Positions 55,391-62,604 of a DNA stretch of 64,000 nt are shown piece after piece. Source of the DNA: Candidatus Protochlamydia phocaeensis (lineage in GTDB: Bacteria; Chlamydiota; Chlamydiia; Chlamydiales; Parachlamydiaceae). Numbering within the stretch: the first letter of the stretch is position 1; every line of letters starts with the position of its first letter. The translations under genes were made by a program, and so were the position numbers. Where the stretch lies: contig NZ_FCNU01000022.1 of the NCBI RefSeq assembly GCF_001545115.1, positions 1 through 64,000 on the forward strand, written 5' to 3'. The notes under the pieces were generated by a model. It was not told where the DNA came from, did no database searches, and was given only the letters and a program-made list of their open reading frames with translations.

Positions 55391-55521
55391 TGGACGGCGC
55401 ATCCTACTCACTCCGATGACTAAATTGTTAGTCGCCTAAGAGGAGGGCTTAAAACGACTAGTGGCCTAGATTTGAATTGTTTTCTCCTAGGGAGTACGAA
55501 TACCTCCCAGGGGAAAATATC

Positions 55522-55538
55522 TCAACTATCGATTATGA
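55522..55538. repeat. Dispersed intergenic motif (family 3, copy 3)
   Basis: TCAACTATCGATTATGA, preceded by GGGGAAAATATC as in the copy at 57297, where the flank is GGGGAAAAATAATC. Confidence 0.6.
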
Positions 55539-55542
55539 TGGG

Positions 55543-57099
55543 CTAAGGAGCTGCTTCGTAAATAAGGCTGGTAATTTGCCCAACATCTTCCATAATGGCA
55601 AAGACATCTTTCAATGCCGGCATTGTCCCATTATTGACAGACACCATAAAGGCTAACAGATGACCGTTCTTGCTTTTAATGTAGCCTGCAAATGTTTTTG
55701 TTGTTAAAAAATAAGTCCGTGTCGCTAAATTAAAAGAGAGTCCGGATCCTGTCTTAGCCCAGACTTTCCCTGCTCCGGCCGTATTCTTGGCCACATCTGC
55801 CAATGATCCATCAACGCCGAGAATGGGCAAGGCATTAAAAAAATGCTCAAATTGAGCTTGTGGCTTCTTGCTCATATATTCTAATAGCTGGACTTCTGCA
55901 AGGGGAGTCAGGCGGTTTCCATCTCCTCCTGCTGCGTCAATAAAGACAAAAGAGTCGGGAGAGATTTTTACGTCCTGGATGAGAAATTGTCCTAATTCTT
56001 CCATCCCGTCATCAAAGGTTTTTTTCCCCTTCTTGGCAGCCAACAGTAGGGGAATCAAATCAGCCCCTAAGTTATGACTGACTTTAAGAATCAGCTTGGC
56101 ATATTCGAAAAGAGGAGGGGATGTCCATACGGCGATAGGAGCTAATTTTTGCAAAATGTCGGAAGGAGGAAGAGACGGGGCGTGATGCCGGTCAAGATTA
56201 ACTGCGATGCCTTGGGAGCGCAGCGCCTGGATGAAAGCCGTTTGCGCGAATTGATTGATATCTTTAATGGCAAACGTGCGAATAATATCCTTCTCGCCAA
56301 TAGGCAGAGAGCCTTTAATGGTGATTTGCTTTCCTGATTCATCCGAATCCATTTGTAGATCAAGCGCCTCTTTATCGCCGACTGTTCGGACTTCGTTAAT
56401 GATGGTGTATCCCTCGACTTTGGGCCGCCAATCTATTTGTGCTTTTTGACCTTCTGCGGTTGGATTAAGGATTAAATCGATTACATTCTCATTGATGAAA
56501 AGAGGGGATAGGGTCATCTCCCGCTTTTCCGTTATCTCGAAGAGACGGTCGTCAATGAGAATATTGCCATTGATCTCATGGATTCCTTGTTGCTTTATCT
56601 GTTTGGCTAAATCATTTAAGCCATATAAGGGATCTTCAGGTGTCAAAAGGACGCCGGGAAGGTTGTTGGCTAATGTATGGTCTAGTTTGGTAAAAGAGAG
56701 TTCATCTGGTCCTTTAGATCTTCCGCCAAAAGCCAAATCTCCTTGAGCGACAAGAATCAAATCTCCCGTAAGGCGTCCTTCTTTAAGGGAGCCGATGGCA
56801 AAAACCGGAGTCTTGAAGCGATAATCATCTCCAAAAGTATGCAACAAGGCAGCAACGGAAAACATTTTTGTTGTGGAAGCAGGAAGGAAAAACCGGTCGT
56901 CATTAAGGTTGAATACGATTTCTTCTGTTTCTAAGTCCTTTACATATACTCCCCAAAAAGCATGTTGATATTTAGGTTGGTGCATAAGGCTAAGGATAGG
57001 CTCCGGCAAAGATGTCGGTGTAGGGGAAGCCTTTAAAAAAAGGCCTGGCATGAAGGAGAGGAACAAAGAAAATAAAAGAGGTCGGCCTAGCATGGTCAA
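55543..57099 (-). CDS. dacB: D-alanyl-D-alanine carboxypeptidase / endopeptidase (PBP4, S13 family)
   Basis: Periplasmic penicillin-binding protein that trims or cleaves peptidoglycan stem peptides. The 518-residue protein has a signal peptide (about 1-24) and the three active-site boxes of the family: Ser75-x-x-Lys78 in 'PASTTKMFS', SHN in 'KVSHNLGADLI' and KTG in 'WAKTGSGLS'. Length and layout with a large insert after the first box match class-C PBP4. It bears on chlamydial peptidoglycan metabolism, which is reduced or unusual in this phylum. Confidence 0.92.
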   Translation of the reverse strand: MTMLGRPLLFSLFLSFMPGLFLKASPTPTSLPEPILSLMHQPKYQHAFWGVYVKDLETEEIVFNLNDDRFFLPASTTKMFSVAALLHTFGDDYRFKTPVFAIGSLKEGRLTGDLILVAQGDLAFGGRSKGPDELSFTKLDHTLANNLPGVLLTPEDPLYGLNDLAKQIKQQGIHEINGNILIDDRLFEITEKREMTLSPLFINENVIDLILNPTAEGQKAQIDWRPKVEGYTIINEVRTVGDKEALDLQMDSDESGKQITIKGSLPIGEKDIIRTFAIKDINQFAQTAFIQALRSQGIAVNLDRHHAPSLPPSDILQKLAPIAVWTSPPLFEYAKLILKVSHNLGADLIPLLLAAKKGKKTFDDGMEELGQFLIQDVKISPDSFVFIDAAGGDGNRLTPLAEVQLLEYMSKKPQAQFEHFFNALPILGVDGSLADVAKNTAGAGKVWAKTGSGLSFNLATRTYFLTTKTFAGYIKSKNGHLLAFMVSVNNGTMPALKDVFAIMEDVGQITSLIYEAAP

Positions 57100-57296
57100 T
57101 CTTCCTTAATAATAATGGGCGTATATCAAAACCGCTATTATACGTTTTGATATCTTCTGTAAGAGATGAAATTAAGGGATATCAATTATTTTTTTATTTT
57201 TGAAGTGAAATTTAAAATATTAAATCTTTATAAGCACTCTAAGAGGGGATATTAAAAACCGCAATCTCCTCTTGCTTCCTTAGGGGAAAAATAATC

Positions 57297-57313
57297 TCAA
57301 CTATCGATTATGA
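57297..57313. repeat. Dispersed intergenic motif (family 3, copy 4)
   Basis: TCAACTATCGATTATGA followed by GGGGG, as in the other copies which are followed by G-rich bases. Confidence 0.6.
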
Positions 57314-57367
57314 GGGGGTTACACCCTCTTAAAGCGATCTCTCAATTAATTTAGGTATGGAGAAATA

Positions 57368-58144
57368 ATGTGCTTTTTTTATTCTAATCTGCCTGACCAT
57401 CAGGGAAATGGACCGTCTACGCTTGATCATAATCCTTATGCTCCTGCTTCCTCTTTTCCGCTTAATCAACCGGCTCATCCGGGATTTATGCCGGCTACTC
57501 AGAATCGGGAGCCAGATAAGAAAATTATCTTGATGCCTGACTATTTAGAAAAGCTCATTCTTAATCTTTGGGAATGTAATGAAAAAATCAAAAAGCATAA
57601 GGAGCAATTACCCTTCTTAGAGAGCGATCTTAGAGAGGAAGAAGCAAGTTATATAGAACCTCCTTCCTTCCATTTTCCGTATGTGACAAAGCTAGATGCG
57701 AGGATGTTTATTCGGAAGTATATGCCCGAAAAGACGCGAATGTATTTACAAATGTCTATGAAAGAAGAGGTGCTTGTCAATCAGCTTGCAGAGAAAGATT
57801 TGCACTATAATATGCGTGCTTTAATAAGAAAAGTCATAGATATCCACAAGCAAGTTCAGCAGCAATTTGAGCAAGAGTATGGAAATTTGACTAATCAAAT
57901 AAACACAGAACTCAATGAATTGTTTCCTATGCTAAATCAAGAAGCCCACCACAAACTGAGAAAGGAAATAATGCCTTCTATCCCTTCTGAAAATAAGGCA
58001 GGAACATTGCATTCATTTATTCAAGAAGACGATAGGCGGTCCTTTCAGCCATCCAATCCGTCTGAAATGAAATTCCGACAGGATATCAATAGTTCTTACA
58101 ATCAGGATATCAATAATTTTTACAATAAAGTGAATAGAGTTTAA
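57368..58144 (+). CDS. Hypothetical helical protein with Pro-rich N-terminus
   Basis: The 258-residue protein starts with a Pro/Asn-rich, probably disordered segment of about 55 residues, then long helices ('IKKHKEQLPFLESDLREEEA', 'IDIHKQVQQQFEQEYGN'). No signal peptide or known domain. The GGAGAAAT box lies just before the ATG. A secreted-effector role is possible from the disordered N-terminus, but not shown. Confidence 0.75.
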   Translation: MCFFYSNLPDHQGNGPSTLDHNPYAPASSFPLNQPAHPGFMPATQNREPDKKIILMPDYLEKLILNLWECNEKIKKHKEQLPFLESDLREEEASYIEPPSFHFPYVTKLDARMFIRKYMPEKTRMYLQMSMKEEVLVNQLAEKDLHYNMRALIRKVIDIHKQVQQQFEQEYGNLTNQINTELNELFPMLNQEAHHKLRKEIMPSIPSENKAGTLHSFIQEDDRRSFQPSNPSEMKFRQDINSSYNQDINNFYNKVNRV

Positions 58145-58340
58145 CTGGTGAAGAGAGGGTATTCAAATTTAGAACTGTTGAATAGCCTCTTTTCAAGTGG
58201 GCTTTTCTTAACCTTTCTGAATGCTCAATTTTATTAGAAATTTGGAAAAATTTTAGCTTTTTTTATATGGCAAAAAACATTTACACGCTTCTAACTGAAC
58301 TCAACAGATAACTCCTCCTATTTCAGAGGAGGAATACTCT

Positions 58341-59699
58341 CTAAGGAAAAATTTTGGGTAGTCCGAAAACATCGACATGATGCCATAGATACTTTTCTAT
58401 AGGAGAGGATTGAAGAATATAGGGGAAGCGGATCTCTGTTTCTTCTTCCCGCTCCGCTCCATTCTCAAAAATGGCTAATTGATCGATAACAATATCCATT
58501 TTCTTTACTCCATAATTGATTTCGGAGTGAAAATGCTTGGGCCCAATGACCAGTTTGTGATTTCCGATCAGCTGAGCAGCTATCGAGTAATGGGATTCAG
58601 AACGAATTAAGCAATCAAAATTCGACATCGAAAAGAAATCTTCTAGAACGGGATTTGTTCGATTTGGATGATCGTCTCCAAAGATAATATCTTGTTTAAA
58701 GCCAGCCTCTCTAATTTTTCTTAGCACTTTTTCTTGAAGGGCTTTTGGATTGCGCGCGTCCGTAAAAAGGTGAAAATAAAGCGGTTGATCAGCATAGGTT
58801 TGGCAGACTCGAATAGCTTGCGCAATATAATAATCTTCTGGAGGAAGCTTGCAAGGATAGTAGTTTTGCGATGTGGCATTATCCGGTCCTGATCCTGCGC
58901 GCCAATGAATGGCAACGGAAACGCGGTCTTTTGGAGGGACAATAAGATTTAAATCTTGTTTGGGTTTAATAATTTCACGGATTTGTGCCTTAAAATTCAG
59001 GTCTTTCCAATCAATAGCGACATAGGCGCCTCTGTAGAAGGGGCCCCGCTCGGATGGGGATTCCGGAAAATAATAAATGGAATGAAGTTCTTTTCTTCTT
59101 TCTCTTTCTTCTTGAGACTGTTCACTCAATTGTGTAAATGCTGCTTCATCCCCATGCGCATGGCAAGCCGTAAATTTGGTCAAGTCATATTCTTTCTCTA
59201 TGTCGCTTATCAAAAGCTGGTCGGAATATTCAAAAGGTACATAAGCCAAAGGTAAATGATACTTATACGATAGCCACTTCGCATGCAGATAAGTAATCAA
59301 GCAATCTCCAAACCTTCCCCCACTAAAGAGATAAGAGACCATGCTTTCTGTCGGCATAGCCTTTTCAGAAGAAAGGGCAACCGGTTGAGGAGCCGCTTGC
59401 TCATTGGTTCGAAGCGAGCTTGCATCCGCTTTCTGATTAAATAAAGAACAAACCTTTTTGCTTAAACACACAGCTCCTCTTATAACCCCTTCTATCGAAG
59501 CAAATAAAGGAAAAGCCACAGCCATAACAGAAAAGGCTAAAATAAGAACGCCCTTTTCTGCTCCTTTTCCCATATATTTTAAACCTTTTAATAAGAAATG
59601 ATCGCTAGGTTTAATAATAAAAATGGATTTTTTATTCTGTTGATTTAATGTGTTAAAGATAGATGTACTAGCGGGGAAATAGGAATTAATAGCTAACAT
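58341..59699 (-). CDS. Membrane-anchored fucosyltransferase-like (GT11/GT23-type) protein
   Basis: The 452-residue protein has a bilobed hydrophobic segment near residues 49-83. A C-terminal domain then carries motifs of the inverting fucosyltransferase fold: 'GGRFGDCL' (127-134; compare GGRFGN), 'VAIHWRAG' (262-269; compare VHIRRGD), and 'DFFSMSNFDCLIRSESHYSIAAQLIG' (in parts), which matches the C-terminal 'DF..MS.CD..I.S.S.FS..AA' of GT11 and related enzymes. The sugar donor and acceptor are unknown. Family call is an inference by motif; alternative is another nucleotide-sugar GT-B enzyme. Confidence 0.6.
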   Translation of the reverse strand: MLAINSYFPASTSIFNTLNQQNKKSIFIIKPSDHFLLKGLKYMGKGAEKGVLILAFSVMAVAFPLFASIEGVIRGAVCLSKKVCSLFNQKADASSLRTNEQAAPQPVALSSEKAMPTESMVSYLFSGGRFGDCLITYLHAKWLSYKYHLPLAYVPFEYSDQLLISDIEKEYDLTKFTACHAHGDEAAFTQLSEQSQEERERRKELHSIYYFPESPSERGPFYRGAYVAIDWKDLNFKAQIREIIKPKQDLNLIVPPKDRVSVAIHWRAGSGPDNATSQNYYPCKLPPEDYYIAQAIRVCQTYADQPLYFHLFTDARNPKALQEKVLRKIREAGFKQDIIFGDDHPNRTNPVLEDFFSMSNFDCLIRSESHYSIAAQLIGNHKLVIGPKHFHSEINYGVKKMDIVIDQLAIFENGAEREEETEIRFPYILQSSPIEKYLWHHVDVFGLPKIFP

Positions 59700-59777
59700 A
59701 ATTTAAAGCTTTATAATAGATAAATAATCAGGAGATAATAGTGTAAATTAAGGATAGAATCAAGCGAAATAATAAAT

Positions 59778-59942
59778 AACTTGAGTTTGGAGTTTTTTTT
59801 GCCCTTTGGACGGACGTGAACGCGCTTGCAGAGGAACAAATGGCTAGGCGGTCCCTATTTTTAAATTTGACCGCTTTGTCATTTATTCATCTCCGAGGCT
59901 TTGATGCTGTTGAAAGAGCAAAAAAAACTCCAAACTTAGGTT
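59778..59942. mobile_element. 165-bp palindromic element, MITE-like (family 1, copy B)
   Basis: The ends are inverted repeats of about 25 bases (AACTTGAGTTTGGAGTTTTT at the left; inverse of GCAAAAAAAACTCCAAACTT at the right) with about three mismatches. The centre has a GCGGTC/GACCGC hairpin. It encodes nothing and shares both ends with the copy at 26246-26395. Confidence 0.75.
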
Positions 59943-60020
59943 AAATAGTCTTGAAATCTGGACCATTATGAATTTGACGGCAGTATTGCTTAAAACTCAA
60001 TTTTGTAGGGCATAGATAAG

Positions 60021-60116
60021 AAAAAAGCCTGCTGAATTAGACAAATCACGTGAGTGGCGCATGGGCACTTGCCGGGGTGAAGGCACAGCAGGGGACCCGC
60101 GGACAATGCTTTTTTC
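60021..60116. ncRNA. GC-rich structured segment, possible small RNA (strand unclear)
   Basis: In the AT-rich gap between the glycosyltransferase and dehydrogenase genes lies a roughly 90-base GC-rich island flanked by A6 on one side and T6 on the other. CCTGCTG (60028-60034) can pair with CAGCAGG (60086-60092), and TGCC/GGCA (60070-60085) forms an inner hairpin. It has no match I recognise to 4.5S, 6S, tmRNA, RNase P or a riboswitch. Either strand could be transcribed, because each ends in a T-run. Confidence 0.4.
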
Positions 60117-60194
60117 AAGAACCGTTCTTAGGGGGAAATACGCCCTCTAATATAGCCTTTGCAAGCAGCAAAAGGCTTTGACAAGCTTAAATCT

Positions 60195-61352
60195 TTAAGG
60201 CTTTAGGACGACTTTGAGGCAATTGTCTTTTTTGTGGCAAAAGAGGTCATAAGCCTGTGCGGCATGTTCGAGAGTAAAATTATGCGTAATAATATCATCC
60301 AGAATGACTTTTTTATCTTTGACAAGTTGCATAAGGTGATCCAGATAAAATTGCAAAGGAACGGGGCCTGTATGGATAGAAAGGCCTTTGTCGAAAATTT
60401 GTCCTAGTGGAAAATTGGAATAGTCAGTTGCATAGACGCCTATAATGGAGACTGTGCCGCCGCGGCGGACAGCACTGATGCAGGCTTTAAGGGCGTTAAT
60501 AGTCCCGGATTGGGCATGGGCGAGATCGAGCGCTTTTTCCCATATGCTTCGATTGGCCTCCATCCCAACGGCATCTACGCAGACGTCGGCGCCTCTTCCG
60601 CCAGTCATGTCCCGAATGACGTCAATGACATTGACGTCGTTCAAATTCAATGTTTCTACTCTAGCGCATTTATGAGCTAATTCAAGCCGGTAATCAAGAA
60701 GGTCTACGCCGATCACTCGACCGGCTCCGTTCAGCCAAGCAGCTTTCTGGCACATAATGCCGACCGGTCCGCAGCCAAATACAACGACAGTTTCTCCCCC
60801 TTTAAGCTGAGCGCGGTCAATGGCTGCCCATCCGGTAGGAAAAATATCGGTAAGAAAGAGGACTTCCTCGTCCTTGAAGCCTTCTTCTATTTTACGCAAT
60901 CCGTGATTTGCAAAAGGCACTCTAACATATTCAGCCTGACCGCCATCATAGCCGCCATAGAGATCCGTATAGGCAAATACGCCGCCTCCTACGCTATTGG
61001 GTGGACGTCCTTCTGGTCCATAGTGGTCTTTATTTGAATTCTCACATTGAGGGGGCTGCCCGTGCTGGCAGAAAAAACAATGGCCGCAAGAGATAATGCA
61101 AGAAACGATCACGCGATCACCCTTCTTAAATTGGGTAATTCCCTTTCCCACCTCTTCGATAATGCCCATGAATTCATGGCCTAAAATCAGATCTCTTTTT
61201 TGAGGAAGCAATCCATTAAAAATATGAAGGTCTGTTCCGCAAATAGAGGTAGAGGTAACTTTTACAATGACATCGTCGTGTTTGAGTAGAGTGGGATCCG
61301 GAACATTTTCAATGCTAACTTTTTTGGGGCTATGAAAAACGAGAGCTTTCAT
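60195..61352 (-). CDS. Zinc-dependent alcohol/formaldehyde dehydrogenase-like protein
   Basis: The 385-residue medium-chain dehydrogenase has catalytic zinc ligands Cys38 and His59-Glu60 (GHEFMG), structural zinc cysteines 89, 92, 95 and 103, and a nucleotide motif 'FGCGPVGIMCQKAA'. The insertion with 'GGVFAYTDLYGGYDGGQAEY' is typical of the formaldehyde-dehydrogenase-like branch that does not need glutathione. Substrate is uncertain. Confidence 0.88.
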   Translation of the reverse strand: MKALVFHSPKKVSIENVPDPTLLKHDDVIVKVTSTSICGTDLHIFNGLLPQKRDLILGHEFMGIIEEVGKGITQFKKGDRVIVSCIISCGHCFFCQHGQPPQCENSNKDHYGPEGRPPNSVGGGVFAYTDLYGGYDGGQAEYVRVPFANHGLRKIEEGFKDEEVLFLTDIFPTGWAAIDRAQLKGGETVVVFGCGPVGIMCQKAAWLNGAGRVIGVDLLDYRLELAHKCARVETLNLNDVNVIDVIRDMTGGRGADVCVDAVGMEANRSIWEKALDLAHAQSGTINALKACISAVRRGGTVSIIGVYATDYSNFPLGQIFDKGLSIHTGPVPLQFYLDHLMQLVKDKKVILDDIITHNFTLEHAAQAYDLFCHKKDNCLKVVLKP

Positions 61353-61509
61353 TTCCTTCTCCTTTTAAAATAAAATTTTAATATATGGATAAGAGTTGCG
61401 AGTCAATAAGGTTTTAATGTCTGCGATAGGGTGATGAAACAATAGGTTCTTATCAATAAATGTGTTAAGATGTTTTCTTTTCTCAATCAATAAGAGATCT
61501 ATTTTTGCT

Positions 61510-62493
61510 ATGAACGAAGTTAATTTGATTTTACCTGGGATTGCGGATGGAGAAGATAAAAGCTCGCCCCTTGCCAATCGCCTCAGAAAGAATTACCGGC
61601 ATTTGCGTAAATGGGCCAAGCGCTCTAATACAGACTGTTTTCGCTTGTATGATCGCGACATTCGGCAATATCCGGTGGCCATTGATTTTTATGCTGGGCG
61701 TTTCAGCGTCAACTATTTTTCTCCTAAAAGAGAAGAGGAAGACCCTCCCTTAGAATTAGTAGAAGAAATCACAAAAGCATTGCAAATGGTATTTGGCATT
61801 CAAGGCGATGAAATTTATTGGCGCATACGTGCCAAGCATAAAAAGACACGCCAGTATGAGAAAATTGGCGAGTCTAAGGAATTTTTTACCGCATATGAAT
61901 ATGGCATTAAATTTTACATTAATTTAACCGATTATCTGGATACAGGTCTTTTTCTTGATCACCGAGAAACCCGTCGGCTGGTCGCGTCTGTTTCGCAAGG
62001 AAAGCGGGTGCTCAACCTCTTTGCCTATACGTGTTCCTTTAGCGTTCAGGCAGCAGCAGCTGGAGCAATTTTCACTAAAAGCGTGGATATGTCCAATACC
62101 TATACAGCATGGGGAAGGGAAAACTTTACCCTTAATTCGCTTTCTCTAAAAAACAATCCGGTGGTTCGCGCCGATTGCTTAAAGTTTTTGGAAGAAGAAG
62201 TGCGGACCGGAATAAACTATGATGTGATCATCATTGATCCGCCGACTATTTCGCGTTCAAAAAAGATGGACCAGCTGTTCGATATTCAAGAAGATTATGT
62301 TTTTCTCATTTCTAAAGCGCTTCAGCTTTTATCTAAAGAGGGAATAATTTTCTTTAGTACAAATTCTCGCAAATTTGTTTTGGATGAAACACGCTTTCCG
62401 GCTTGTTCGTTTGCGGAGATTTCCCATCAGACCATTCCCATCGATTTTCAAGATCAAAAAATCCATCGCTGCTGGAAAATCACGTTTAAATAA
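61510..62493 (+). CDS. RlmK-type (RlmL C-terminal domain-like) 23S rRNA methyltransferase
   Basis: The protein has about 327 residues when started at ATG 61510; a GTG at 61462 would add 16. It matches the C-terminal RlmK half of RlmL throughout: 'NRLRKNYRHLRKWAKRSN', 'CFRLYDRDIRQYPVAID', then the Rossmann part with 'RVLNLFAYTCSFSVQAA' (SAM site) and the catalytic 'DPPTIS'. In E. coli this domain makes m7G2069 of 23S rRNA, fused to RlmL; here it stands alone. Equivalent specificity is an inference. Confidence 0.85.
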   Translation: MNEVNLILPGIADGEDKSSPLANRLRKNYRHLRKWAKRSNTDCFRLYDRDIRQYPVAIDFYAGRFSVNYFSPKREEEDPPLELVEEITKALQMVFGIQGDEIYWRIRAKHKKTRQYEKIGESKEFFTAYEYGIKFYINLTDYLDTGLFLDHRETRRLVASVSQGKRVLNLFAYTCSFSVQAAAAGAIFTKSVDMSNTYTAWGRENFTLNSLSLKNNPVVRADCLKFLEEEVRTGINYDVIIIDPPTISRSKKMDQLFDIQEDYVFLISKALQLLSKEGIIFFSTNSRKFVLDETRFPACSFAEISHQTIPIDFQDQKIHRCWKITFK

Positions 62494-62566
62494 GCCTTGA
62501 TTATTTTTAGGATTTACTCATTCTTTTAGGAAACGTAAGAGGCCAAAGGTTTTATTCAAATAAACG

Positions 62567-62590
62567 GCAGACAGCTGTAAAGCTGCCTGC
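62567..62590 (-). terminator. Probable terminator after the aspartyl-tRNA synthetase gene
   Basis: GCAG-A-CAGCT / AGCTG-C-CTGC is a nine-base-pair hairpin with one mismatch. On the minus strand it is followed by CGTTTATTTG, a weak T-rich tail. Confidence 0.5.
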
Positions 62591-62604
62591 TATTTGTCTC
62601 TCCT

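Noticed and set aside
60021-60116. 4.5S (SRP) RNA
   Set aside because: The conserved GGAA tetraloop and the GUCAGG...AGCAGC core are not found on either strand.
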